From: Aromatoleum petrolei
GTDB taxonomy: Bacteria > Pseudomonadota > Gammaproteobacteria > Burkholderiales > Rhodocyclaceae
Direction of reading: 5' to 3'
NCBI RefSeq assembly: GCF_017894385.1
Contig: NZ_CP059560.1
Span: 1,054,001-1,118,000 of the forward strand
Length of the DNA stretch: 64,000 nt
Made by a program: the position numbers and the translations under genes
In this document: in pieces, positions 30,371-38,667 of the stretch
Layout: every line of letters starts with the position of its first letter
Numbering within the stretch: position 1 is the stretch's first letter
Notes under the pieces: generated by a model
Database searches by the model: none
Seen by the model: only the letters and a program-made list of their open reading frames with translations
Told to the model about the DNA's origin: nothing

Positions 30371-31579
30371 ATGCCCGCTTCGATCTTCGCCGCCGTCGAG
30401 ATGGCGCCCCGTGACCCGATCCTCGGACTGAACGAGGCGTTCAACGCCGATGCGCGCACCGACAAGGTGAACCTCGGCGTCGGCGTCTACTACGACGACA
30501 ACGGCAAGATTCCGCTGCTCGCAGCCGTCAGGACGGCCGAAAAGGCGCGCCTCGAAGCAATGCCGCCGCGCGGCTACCAGCCGATCGAAGGCCCCGCCGC
30601 ATACAACACCGCCGTGCAGAACCTGCTCTTCGGCAAGGATTCGCACCTCATCGCCAACGGCCAGGTTGTCACCGTTCAGGCGCTGGGCGGCACCGGTGCC
30701 CTGAAGGTCGGCGCCGACTACATCAAGCGCCTGCTCCCGGGAGCAACCGTATATATCTCCGACCCCAGCTGGGAAAACCACCGCGCGCTGTTCGAGTCTG
30801 CCGGCTTCCCGGTCGAGAACTATCCGTATTACGAACCGAGCACCCGCGGCGTGAATTTCGCGGGCATGAAAGCCAAGCTCGAACAGCTTGCCCCGGGCTC
30901 GGTCGTCGTGCTACATGCCTGCTGCCATAACCCGACCGGCGCCGACCTGACCGAAGCCCAGTGGGGTGAAGTCGTTGGCGCGTGCCGCGAACGCAGCCTC
31001 GTACCCTTCCTCGACATGGCCTATCAGGGCTTCGCCGACGGCATCGAACCCGACGCCGTCGCTGTGCGCCTGTTCTCGGCCAGCGGCCTGCAGTTCTTCG
31101 TTTCGAGCTCGTTCTCGAAGTCCTTCTCGCTCTACGGCGAGCGTGTTGGCGCCCTCTCCATCGTCACCGCCAGCAAGGACGAGTCGGCCCGCGTGCTGTC
31201 GCAGGTCAAGCGCGTGATTCGCACCAACTACTCCAACCCGCCGATCCACGGCGGCGCCGTCGTCGCAGCCGTGCTGAACTCGGCCGAACTGCGCCAGATG
31301 TGGGAAGACGAACTCGCCGGCATGCGCGACCGCATCCGGGCGATGCGTACCGGGCTGGTCGAAAATCTCAAGGCTGCCGGCGTCGCGCAGGACTTCTCGT
31401 TCGTCATCCAACAGCGCGGCATGTTCTCCTACACCGGTCTGTCGGCCGCCCAAGTCGAGCAACTGAAGAACGACTTCGGCATCTACGCCGTATCGACCGG
31501 CCGCATCTGCCTCGCCGCCCTCAATTCGCGCAACATCGGTTACGTCGCCAAGGCGATCGCCGCGGTCGTGAAGGCTTGA
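30371..31579 (+). CDS. tyrB: Aromatic-amino-acid / aspartate aminotransferase (class I)
   Basis: 402 residues, PLP enzyme of fold type I. 'FNADARTDKVNLGVGVYYDDNG', 'QALGGTGALKVGADY', 'ACCHNPTGADLTEAQW' and the PLP Lys in 'SSSFSKSFSLYGERVGAL' place it with TyrB/AspC. Discriminating aromatic from aspartate preference is not possible here. Divergent from uvrB, just upstream of two tRNA genes. Confidence 0.9.
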   Translation: MPASIFAAVEMAPRDPILGLNEAFNADARTDKVNLGVGVYYDDNGKIPLLAAVRTAEKARLEAMPPRGYQPIEGPAAYNTAVQNLLFGKDSHLIANGQVVTVQALGGTGALKVGADYIKRLLPGATVYISDPSWENHRALFESAGFPVENYPYYEPSTRGVNFAGMKAKLEQLAPGSVVVLHACCHNPTGADLTEAQWGEVVGACRERSLVPFLDMAYQGFADGIEPDAVAVRLFSASGLQFFVSSSFSKSFSLYGERVGALSIVTASKDESARVLSQVKRVIRTNYSNPPIHGGAVVAAVLNSAELRQMWEDELAGMRDRIRAMRTGLVENLKAAGVAQDFSFVIQQRGMFSYTGLSAAQVEQLKNDFGIYAVSTGRICLAALNSRNIGYVAKAIAAVVKA

Positions 31580-31598
31580 GAATTTCGCTCAAGCAATA

Positions 31599-31627
31599 TT
31601 GACGCATAGCCGCGCGCTGCCTATAAT
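31599..31627 (+). promoter_or_regulatory. Consensus sigma-70 promoter for the tRNA-Asn pair
   Basis: TTGACG (31599-31604), a 17-base spacer and TATAAT (31622-31627), then a GC-rich discriminator typical of stable-RNA promoters. It begins 19 bases after the tyrB stop and lies 12 bases before the first tRNA. Confidence 0.9.
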
Positions 31628-31639
31628 GCGCGGCTCAAT

Positions 31640-31715
31640 TCCCCGATAGCTCAGTCGGTAGAGCAACGGACTGTTAATCCGTGTGTCCCTGGTTCGAGCC
31701 CAGGTCGGGGAGCCA
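31640..31715 (+). tRNA. tRNA-Asn (GTT), copy 1
   Basis: 76 bases with encoded CCA. Acceptor stem TCCCCGA/TCGGGGA, T-loop GGTTCGAGCC, anticodon GTT at 31673-31675 in the loop CTGTTAATC. Downstream of a consensus promoter. Confidence 0.97.
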
Positions 31716-31759
31716 AAATTCGGCTCCTGCAGTGTTTTCAGCATGAGCACAAGTACCGA

Positions 31760-31835
31760 TCCCCGATAGCTCAGTCGGTAGAGCAACGGACTGTTAATCC
31801 GTGTGTCCCTGGTTCGAGCCCAGGTCGGGGAGCCA
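31760..31835 (+). tRNA. tRNA-Asn (GTT), copy 2
   Basis: Identical in all 76 bases to the first copy, 44 bases downstream; anticodon at 31793-31795. No promoter is seen in the spacer, so both are probably cut from one transcript. Confidence 0.97.
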
Positions 31836-31849
31836 GCAAAGCCAAGTAG

Positions 31850-31877
31850 ATGGGCCGCCTTTCGAGGTGGCCCATTT
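31850..31877 (+). terminator. Terminator after the tRNA-Asn pair
   Basis: ATGGGCCGCC(T)/(A)GGTGGCCCAT stem of about ten pairs (one G-T) closed by a TTCG loop, followed by TTTGCTTTC. Confidence 0.75.
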
Positions 31878-31942
31878 GCTTTCAATGGTCCCGCTATTCC
31901 AGAAGTCCCTTTCGACGCGACAGCAATTGCGACGTCGAAACC

Positions 31943-34378
31943 TCATTCCTGGTCGCCGTCATGCCGCCGTCGCGAGCGAGCATGGCGCGCATCACTGCCA
32001 TGATCGAACGCGTGTTTTGCCGCAGTCATCGCAGTCAGCGCCGCCGCGACCTTGTAGTTGACCGTCTCGCGCGGCATCACGCCTTTCGCATCCGCAACTC
32101 CGGCAGTCAAGCCGGTGAGGATCTCCATCGCATCGTCCACAGTCGCCACCGCATGGACGCGGAAAAGCCCCTCGCGGGCCGCCGCAACGACGTCTTCGCG
32201 CAACATGAGATGCCGAACGCTCGCCTGGGGTATTACGACGCCCTGCTCACCTGTCAGCCCGCGGGCGACGCAAAGGTCGAAGAACCCCTCGATCTTCTCG
32301 TTGACACCCCCGATGGCCTGGACCTCGCCGAACTGGTTGACCGAACCCGTCACCGCGAACGATTGACGAATGGGAACCCGGGCCAATGCCGACAGCAAGG
32401 CACAGAGCTCCGCCAGTGAGGCCGAGTCACCCTCCACCGGCGAATAGGACTGCTCGAAGACCAAGCTGGCGGATAGCGACAACGGCTGATGACGTGCATA
32501 GCGGGCGGCGAGAAACGCGGAGAGGATCAGAACACCCTTGGAATGAATCGCCCCACCTAGCTCCGTTTCACGCTCGATATCGACGACATCCCCCTCTCCG
32601 AGCCGCGCCGTGGCAGTGATGCGCACAGGATGACCAAATTGCTCGCCGGCCAACTCGACAACAACCAAGGCATTGATCTGGCCGCAGCGCGCACCTCTGG
32701 TGGAGATCAGCGTTGTCCCCTCCACCATCGATTCGAGCACCCGCTCGGCGTATCGCCCGAATCGCCGCGAGCGGGATGCGATCGCCGCGTCCACCTGTGC
32801 GCAAGCTACCGCGGGCAATTGTGCGGCGCGCGCGTGAAAATCCGCCTCACGCATCACGTCCGCCAGCAAACGCGTCTGCAGACTGAGCCGCCCCGCATCT
32901 TCGGCAAGTCGCGCGCCATGCTCCACCAGACGCGCAATGCCGGTCCGGTCGAATGGCAACAAGTCGGATGCACGCCCGAGCATCGCGAGCAACGCAGCAT
33001 AACGCTCAACATTCGCATCGTTGCGAGGCATATCCTCGTCAAAGTCGGCCGCCACCTTGAACAACTCGGGAAAGTCCGGATCGTTCTCCGTAAGCAGGTA
33101 GAACAGCTCGCGGTCACCGACAAGAATCACCTTGACGTCGCAGGGAATGGACTCCGGTTCCAGAGTGAGCATGTTGCTCCAGCCCTGCGCTTCCGCGGGA
33201 GGCTCGATACGGATCTCGCGCGCGCGCAACGCACGCTTCAACCCCTCCCACGCGAAGGGTTGCCCAAGGAGCCGCTCGACATCCACCACCAGATACCCTC
33301 CGCACGCACGATGGAGGGCCCCGGCACGGATCAGGCTGAAATTGGTCACGAGCGTTCCCATCTGGGAGATGTGCTCGATGCGCCCGATCAGATTGCCAAA
33401 GGTCGGATTGTCTTCGCAGACTACTGGAGTGCCCCGCGTGGCCGAGTGATCAACCAGCAGCTTGACTTGGTAGCGATGGAACTTCGTGCGTGCCTCGTCC
33501 TCCGCCCCCTCGTCCTCGCCACCTTCCTGTGCAGCCCAGTCGCTGCCGCTCGCGAGGATCTCCTTCCTGATGGCATCGAAGAAATTCAGTACCGCCGGAA
33601 GATCGGCGTAGCGTTCGCGCAACTCGCGCATCAAGTGCGTAACTGCCGGCGTCAGGGCATCACAGGCCGCCCGCTTCATCGCCTCGTGCAGCTCTTTACG
33701 CCAGCCCGGGAACTGCTCGAGCAGATCTGCCAGACGATCGCTCCAGGCCCCGACCTTCTTCTCCACCACCGCCCGCACTTCGGAAGGAAGTGCGTCGAAG
33801 TCCTCGGGGGACATCGCCTGCCCATCCTTCGTCGGGGCAAACACAAAACCGTCCGGCGTTTGTAGCAGCGACACCCCATCGGCCGCGCATGCCTCCCCAA
33901 GCTCGCGCAAAGCTCCGTCTTCCCGCGTCTTGTGTGCGTCCTGAAGGGATTCGACGCGGTTGCCGTAAGTTTCGCTGGCGAGCGCCGCCTCGATCGCCGG
34001 ACCGAGATCGGCGATGAATGCCAGCATGTCGCCACGAAGTTGCCCCCCTCGTCCGGCCGTCAACGTGAGTAGACGTGGACGCTGCGCGTCGTCGAAATTG
34101 TGCAGATAGCACAGATCGGGCGGGACCTGGCCGCCGGCCGAGAATTCTCGCAGCAGACGAAACACCGTCGCATGTCTTCCGGTTCCCGGCTCGCCGAGCA
34201 CGAAAACGTGGTAGCCCGGCTGGCGCATCGCAAGTCCGAAACGCAATGCCTCCTCCGCCCGCACCTGCCCTATCCCGCCGGGCAGATCCGGAAGTTTTTC
34301 GGTATCCGCGAATTCGAAGAATTCGGGCGCGCAACGAACCCGAAGGCGGTCAGCCGTAAGTGGGCGCAGTTCGGCCAT
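31943..34378 (-). CDS. Lon-family ATP-dependent protease (AAA_32 / S16 type)
   Basis: 811 residues. N-terminal AAA-like region with a P-loop 'LGEPGTGRHATVFRLL' (Arg-His where GK[ST] is usual), a long helical insert (about residues 150-280), then 'GGYLVVDVERLLGQPFAWEGLKRAL' and a C-terminal Lon proteolytic domain with the Ser-Lys dyad: Ser652 in 'VEGDSASLAELCALL' and Lys695 in 'IGGVNEKIEGFFDLC'. This is the architecture of YcbZ/LonH-like proteins, distinct from Lon itself. Role: probable quality-control protease; substrates unknown. No partner gene adjacent. Confidence 0.88.
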   Translation of the reverse strand: MAELRPLTADRLRVRCAPEFFEFADTEKLPDLPGGIGQVRAEEALRFGLAMRQPGYHVFVLGEPGTGRHATVFRLLREFSAGGQVPPDLCYLHNFDDAQRPRLLTLTAGRGGQLRGDMLAFIADLGPAIEAALASETYGNRVESLQDAHKTREDGALRELGEACAADGVSLLQTPDGFVFAPTKDGQAMSPEDFDALPSEVRAVVEKKVGAWSDRLADLLEQFPGWRKELHEAMKRAACDALTPAVTHLMRELRERYADLPAVLNFFDAIRKEILASGSDWAAQEGGEDEGAEDEARTKFHRYQVKLLVDHSATRGTPVVCEDNPTFGNLIGRIEHISQMGTLVTNFSLIRAGALHRACGGYLVVDVERLLGQPFAWEGLKRALRAREIRIEPPAEAQGWSNMLTLEPESIPCDVKVILVGDRELFYLLTENDPDFPELFKVAADFDEDMPRNDANVERYAALLAMLGRASDLLPFDRTGIARLVEHGARLAEDAGRLSLQTRLLADVMREADFHARAAQLPAVACAQVDAAIASRSRRFGRYAERVLESMVEGTTLISTRGARCGQINALVVVELAGEQFGHPVRITATARLGEGDVVDIERETELGGAIHSKGVLILSAFLAARYARHQPLSLSASLVFEQSYSPVEGDSASLAELCALLSALARVPIRQSFAVTGSVNQFGEVQAIGGVNEKIEGFFDLCVARGLTGEQGVVIPQASVRHLMLREDVVAAAREGLFRVHAVATVDDAMEILTGLTAGVADAKGVMPRETVNYKVAAALTAMTAAKHAFDHGSDARHARSRRRHDGDQE

Positions 34379-34405
34379 ATTGTTGTTCTCCCGATGCTGC
34401 GATGA

Positions 34406-34435
34406 AAACGGGGCGTCCGGACACCCGGACGCCCC
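34406..34435 (-). terminator. Terminator of the small gene at 34.5 kb
   Basis: Perfect 11-pair stem (GGGGCGTCCGG at 34410-34420, CCGGACGCCCC at 34425-34435) with a four-base loop; on the minus strand it is followed by TTTTC. It lies between the small gene and the Lon-family gene, so the latter must have its own promoter. Confidence 0.85.
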
Positions 34436-34473
34436 ATCATGATCCCCCCGCCCCCCCCCTCAGGCAAGGGCGA

Positions 34474-34755
34474 TCAGCGAATGCCCCTGCGCGAGAGATC
34501 GCCCCATCGCGTGTCATGGTGGGCCACGTCATTTTCGAATTGAGGAAAGCGCCGATCATGCTCCATCAGCAGCGACATGATCGTTCCTGCATGCTCGGGG
34601 GGAAATCCCTGACGCTGCCCTCCCCGGGTGTCCGTCATCAACAGGAAGATGAACTTGCGGCACTCCGCCGTCCCCCACATCCCGTCGATCTTGCGGAGAT
34701 GCGGAAAACGCTCGTAGAGCTTTTCGGTCGAAGTTTCTGTAACACGTGTCGTCAT
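34474..34755 (-). CDS. Small hypothetical protein, 93 residues
   Basis: I do not recognise this gene. The protein is soluble, charged, with 'GMWGTAECRKFIFLLMTDTRG' pieces, 'QGFPPEHAGTIMSLLMEHDRRFPQFE' pieces and a single Cys; no signal peptide or membrane helix. GGGGGA lies six bases before the ATG, and a strong terminator follows, so it seems to be a monocistronic expressed gene. Flanked by the Lon-family protease and, divergently, moaA. Base composition is like its neighbours. Confidence 0.75.
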   Translation of the reverse strand: MTTRVTETSTEKLYERFPHLRKIDGMWGTAECRKFIFLLMTDTRGGQRQGFPPEHAGTIMSLLMEHDRRFPQFENDVAHHDTRWGDLSRRGIR

Positions 34756-35024
34756 CGCGAATCCCCCGAAAGGGCTAGATGCAATCGCCGGAAGGATAAT
34801 ACTTTTGGCTCATATCAACGGGCCCGTATACGCGCTACTGTGCCAACTACGAAGGCTGACCGCAACACGGATCGACAACTGGCGCAGCGCGGAGAATGAG
34901 TTCCGGTATTGTCTCAAGCCTCAACCAGTTGTTAACTATCCTCCCAATAGACAACCGCACTCCGCGCCAGTTTGTCCGACTATCGCAACATGCAGGATTT
35001 GAGGCCCATTCAGGCAGTCATCCG

Positions 35025-36101
35025 ATGAAATCGATCCCGATCTACCCCGCCAACACGGAATTGCCGCTAACCGCCGACGCGCCCCCCCCGGCAGGAGCCG
35101 CCCTCGTGGATAAGCGCGGACGTGCCGTTCACGATCTGCGCATCTCGGTCACGGACCGCTGCAACTTTCGCTGCATCTATTGCATGCCGCGCGAAGTGTT
35201 CGGTGCGGACCACGCCTTCCTCGCCCGCAAGGAGCTGTTGTCGTTCGAGGAAATCACCCGGATTGCCCGGCTCTTCGCGGCCCGCGGCGTGCGCAAGATC
35301 CGCATCACCGGTGGCGAACCCCTGCTGCGCAAGCATGTCGAGAACCTCATCGCCCAACTGGCCGACATCCCCGACGTCGAACTCACGCTGACGACCAACG
35401 GGGTACTGTTGCCCAGGATGGCGGGCGTGCTGCGAGATGCCGGCCTGCACCGCGTCACAGTGAGTCTGGATGCGATCGACGACACCACCTTCCGCAAGAT
35501 GAATGATGCCGACTACCCGGTTGCGGCAGTCCTCAAGGGCATCGCAGCTGCCGAAGATGCGGGATTCGGCCCCATCAAGGTCAATATGGTCGTCAAACGC
35601 GGCGTCAATGACCAAGGCGTGATCGACATGGCCCGTCATTTCCGCGGCACGGGTCACATCCTGCGCTTCATCGAGTTCATGGACGTCGGCAGTTCGAACG
35701 GATGGGAAATGGGCGCCGTGGTCCCGTCGCGGGAAATCATCGAACGGATTCACCAGGTATTTCCCCTCGAACCGATCGAGCCGAACTACACAGGCGAGGT
35801 TGCCGAGCGCTGGCGTTACCGCGACGGCGGCGGCGAGATCGGCGTCATCTCGTCCGTGACACAAGCCTTCTGCTCGACCTGCACCCGCATCCGCCTGTCG
35901 ACCGAGGGCAAGCTCTACACCTGCCTGTTCGCACAGAGCGGCCACGACCTCCGCACGCTCTTGCGCTCCGGAGGCGGCGATGCGGAGCTCGATCGCGCGA
36001 TTGCAGCAGTCTGGCAAAACCGCGAGGACCGCTATTCCGAAATTCGCACGGCCAACACGGCGGGACTGCGAAAAATCGAGATGTCCTATATCGGCGGCTG
36101 A
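35025..36101 (+). CDS. moaA: GTP 3',8-cyclase MoaA (molybdenum cofactor synthesis)
   Basis: Radical-SAM enzyme converting GTP to 3',8-cyclo-GTP, first step of Moco synthesis. 358 residues from the ATG at 35025. N-terminal cluster '[12 protein letters not shown]' (CxxxCxxC), '[16 protein letters not shown]', the C-terminal cluster '[20 protein letters not shown]' and the final Gly-Gly ('MSYIGG') needed for activity. About 30 extra residues precede the domain. A weak promoter candidate, TTGTCT (34909-34914) with TTAACT (34932-34937), lies upstream. Standing alone, without other moa genes in the window. Confidence 0.96.
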   Translation: MKSIPIYPANTELPLTADAPPPAGAALVDKRGRAVHDLRISVTDRCNFRCIYCMPREVFGADHAFLARKELLSFEEITRIARLFAARGVRKIRITGGEPLLRKHVENLIAQLADIPDVELTLTTNGVLLPRMAGVLRDAGLHRVTVSLDAIDDTTFRKMNDADYPVAAVLKGIAAAEDAGFGPIKVNMVVKRGVNDQGVIDMARHFRGTGHILRFIEFMDVGSSNGWEMGAVVPSREIIERIHQVFPLEPIEPNYTGEVAERWRYRDGGGEIGVISSVTQAFCSTCTRIRLSTEGKLYTCLFAQSGHDLRTLLRSGGGDAELDRAIAAVWQNREDRYSEIRTANTAGLRKIEMSYIGG

Positions 36102-36415
36102 TTGGCGACCAGACCGGAAGGACCGCCACGAGTGCATAGAGACGCGCATTGACCGATCCGAGCCAATCGGAGCTCTCGCAAGATCACCGCATGGTAACGA
36201 AAGAATCATGCCGGGATTCTGAATTCCGCAAGGGTTCGCGCGGTTTGGCGACGGCAAATTGACGCGAACCACGCATCAAACCTGTAACCAGGAGCACATT
36301 CGGGATCAAATCTTGCTTAATGGACGGTTCCGCGAATACACCTTGTGTATCGGGTTTCGCGGTCTTCGTTCAGAAATTGCGCATAGCCACGACCGGCGAG
36401 ACCGCGCACGACAAG
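36102..36415. other. 314-base intergenic region before the NHL lipoprotein gene
   Basis: No convincing gene. It holds short inverted repeats (for example CCGAT...ATCGG around 36150-36170) that may end moaA transcription, and a candidate promoter at 36259-36288. A reading frame continuing upstream of 36416 to an ATG at 36320 is possible but would put 32 non-signal residues before the lipoprotein signal. Confidence 0.5.
36259..36288 (+). promoter_or_regulatory. Candidate promoter for the NHL lipoprotein / pentaheme cytochrome genes
   Basis: TTGACG (36259-36264), 18-base spacer, TGTAAC (36283-36288). Good -35, weak -10. It would leave a leader of about 120 bases. Confidence 0.35.
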
Positions 36416-37558
36416 ATGACCCTCGACACTCCGAAACCGTCGGCACTCGCAACCGCACTGCGACGAACCGTTGCGCTTCTTGCTATCGCAGGCATGGCAT
36501 TCCTGCTCGCAAGCGGCTGTTCCGCGCCCGACGCCTCCGATAAGCGAAGCGCGAAGGAGTACCAACTCCTGTGGCCGGAGCCGCCGAACGAGGCGCGCTT
36601 CGAATATGAGGCTCAACTCCGCTCCGAAGCGAATATCCGCCCCGAGACCGACGACGGCCGGACCCGGAAGATACTCACCGGCAAGGGCAGCGTCTCGGAA
36701 GACCTCGCGTACCGCAAACCTGCAGCTCTTGCTGCCCGCGGCGGGCGCATCTACGTAGCCGACCCTCCGACAGGCTCGGTTGTTGTTTTCGACGCCGCTC
36801 GTCAGCGAATGTTTCGAATGGGCATCCGCGAACCGAACAATGTCATCAAGCCCATTTCGATCGCCATCGACAACAAGAATTTCGTCTACGTCCTCGACGG
36901 CAAGCTTCGCCGAGTGATGGTCTATGATTCGCTCGGCCTTTTCCAGTTCGCCGTCGGCGACCCGAAGGCTCTCACTCAGCCGTCAGGTGTCGCCGTCAGC
37001 GACGACGGCAAGAAGATCTTCATCGTCGATCGCGGCAGCATCGACGCGGATGATCACAAGGTCATTGCCTATTCGCCCGACAACCTGGAACTTTTCCGCA
37101 TTGGTCCCCGTGGATCAGCGCCCGGCGCACTCAACATTCCGCTGGCAGCGATCACCACAAGGGACGGTCGTCTTGCGGTTCTCGATTCCGGGAATTTCCG
37201 GGTGCAGATCTTCGATCTGAACGGCAGGTATCAATCGCATTTTGGAAGCGTCGGTAATGGTTACGGGCAGTTTTCGCGACCGCGCAGCATCGCCTCGGAC
37301 CAGGACGGCAACCTCTATGTATCCGACGCTTCGTTCAACAACGTCCAGATATTCACCCCGACAGGTGAACTGCTCATGTGGATCGGCGGACCGGGAATGG
37401 AGAACTACCCAGGTAAATTCGGTCTGATCGCCGCCATTGCCGCGGACGAGACCGGACGACTGTATATCGCCGATCACTACCACCTGAAAGTCGAAGTGTA
37501 CAAACGGGCAGACGGAACTCCGGGCGGCAAGCCGTCAGGGATGCCTTCCGCGCAGTGA
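36416..37558 (+). CDS. NHL-repeat beta-propeller lipoprotein
   Basis: 380 residues from the ATG at 36416. A lipoprotein signal peptide ('VALLAIAGMAFLLASGC', lipid Cys at about 35) is followed by about six NHL/propeller repeats, each with a 'GRIYVADPPTGSVVVFD', 'FVYVLDGKLRRVMVYD', 'GRLAVLDSGNFRVQIFD', 'GNLYVSDASFNNVQIF' or 'GRLYIADHYHLKVEVYK' blade. Such proteins are usually binding scaffolds at the envelope. It is 67 bases upstream of a multiheme cytochrome, in the same orientation and ahead of a shared terminator, so the two probably work together. No catalytic motif is visible. Confidence 0.85.
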   Translation: MTLDTPKPSALATALRRTVALLAIAGMAFLLASGCSAPDASDKRSAKEYQLLWPEPPNEARFEYEAQLRSEANIRPETDDGRTRKILTGKGSVSEDLAYRKPAALAARGGRIYVADPPTGSVVVFDAARQRMFRMGIREPNNVIKPISIAIDNKNFVYVLDGKLRRVMVYDSLGLFQFAVGDPKALTQPSGVAVSDDGKKIFIVDRGSIDADDHKVIAYSPDNLELFRIGPRGSAPGALNIPLAAITTRDGRLAVLDSGNFRVQIFDLNGRYQSHFGSVGNGYGQFSRPRSIASDQDGNLYVSDASFNNVQIFTPTGELLMWIGGPGMENYPGKFGLIAAIAADETGRLYIADHYHLKVEVYKRADGTPGGKPSGMPSAQ

Positions 37559-37625
37559 ATCCGCAGGCAGCAGGCATTCTTTTTGCATATCGGACCACAA
37601 CAACAACTCGAGATACTGAGACGCC

Positions 37626-38534
37626 ATGAAATGTAAAATCAGCGCCGCGTTTATCCTCGGTCTGGCAACACTCGCGACCGGCTCTGCGCTGGCGGGATTG
37701 GACCGACCGACTAAATTCTCGAACCAAGGAACGATTGGCAACACGCGACACAACCTGACGCAGCGCCCCACCGATGGAAGCGCGCTCAATGCAGGCATGA
37801 TGGACGCATACCGCAACGACTATCAGCAGGTGTGCGTCTACTGTCACACGCCCCACGCCGCGAACACGAATATCAGCGCACCCTTGTGGAACCGGACGGT
37901 CCGCACGACCACCTACACGCTCTACAACCAGCAAACGTTGTCTCAGGATGCAACGCAGCCCGGCCCGAATTCGCTGACCTGCCTCTCCTGCCACGACGGC
38001 CAGACAGCAGTGGACTCGATCGTGAACATGCCTGGCTCGGGTGGATACAACGGCGCCTTGGCGCTGGACCCGTCCGCTGCAACCGCCGAGACCTTGCTGG
38101 ACACGTGGCGACGGAACGGTGGCGACCCCGACGCGGTCACGCACCAAGGCTTGAATTCCGACCCGAACAGCGAAACGAGCTGTCTCAGCTGTCACTCCCC
38201 AGGCAAGACCGCAGCTGCCACGAACTTCCAGGTCTTCGCAATCGGGACCGATCTCACCAACGACCACCCGGTCGGCGTCAAGCTGCCGGCAGGGAGCGAC
38301 TGGAATGTTCCTACAGGCACCTACCAGAACATCCGGTTCTTCGACAAGGACGGTGACAATCGCCCCGACAAGGACGAACTGCGGTTCTATGACTCCGGCA
38401 ATGGCTACGAGGTGGAGTGTGCTTCGTGTCATGATCCACACGGAGTTCCCGGGACGACCTCGACCTTCCTGCCGACCTTCCTTAGGGTCACAGCCGACGG
38501 TAGCCAAATCTGTATGACCTGCCACGTAAAGTAA
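37626..38534 (+). CDS. Pentaheme c-type cytochrome
   Basis: 302 residues with a Sec signal peptide (about 1-23, ending 'GSALA'). Five CxxCH heme-binding sites at residues 70-74 (CVYCH), 119-123, 186-190, 265-269 and 296-300. The 'YCHTPHAAN', 'NDHPVG' and 'ECASCHDPHG' context is that of doubled-CxxCH / cytochrome c3-like proteins; extra His residues (77, 214, 272) can serve as distal ligands. Periplasmic or cell-surface electron carrier; partner of the upstream NHL lipoprotein by position. I cannot assign it to a named pathway. Confidence 0.88.
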   Translation: MKCKISAAFILGLATLATGSALAGLDRPTKFSNQGTIGNTRHNLTQRPTDGSALNAGMMDAYRNDYQQVCVYCHTPHAANTNISAPLWNRTVRTTTYTLYNQQTLSQDATQPGPNSLTCLSCHDGQTAVDSIVNMPGSGGYNGALALDPSAATAETLLDTWRRNGGDPDAVTHQGLNSDPNSETSCLSCHSPGKTAAATNFQVFAIGTDLTNDHPVGVKLPAGSDWNVPTGTYQNIRFFDKDGDNRPDKDELRFYDSGNGYEVECASCHDPHGVPGTTSTFLPTFLRVTADGSQICMTCHVK

Positions 38535-38560
38535 GCGAGTACGTCTTGAGAGGAAACAAA

Positions 38561-38590
38561 GAAAGGCGCCGAATGGCGCCTTTCTCGTTT
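38561..38590 (+). terminator. Terminator after the pentaheme cytochrome
   Basis: Perfect ten-pair stem GAAAGGCGCC / GGCGCCTTTC with a GAAT loop (38561-38584), followed by TCGTTTTC. The only strong terminator after the NHL-cytochrome pair. Confidence 0.88.
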
Positions 38591-38667
38591 TCAGAAACCA
38601 CACCGATTTCAGTGTCTTTTTTTTGAGAACTACATTGAAATGAATGTTGTTCGTCGCTGTTATGTCA

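Noticed and set aside
34474..34755. Small gene considered as cowN (nitrogen-fixation related)
   Set aside because: Length is similar but the sequence does not show the motif pattern I associate with CowN; no nif genes nearby.
34805..34818. FNR/Anr-like site TTGGC-TCAT-ATCAA between the small unknown gene and moaA
   Set aside because: One half is only 3 of 5, and its position relative to the nearest -10 box (34796-34801) does not fit an activator site. Too weak to list as a feature.
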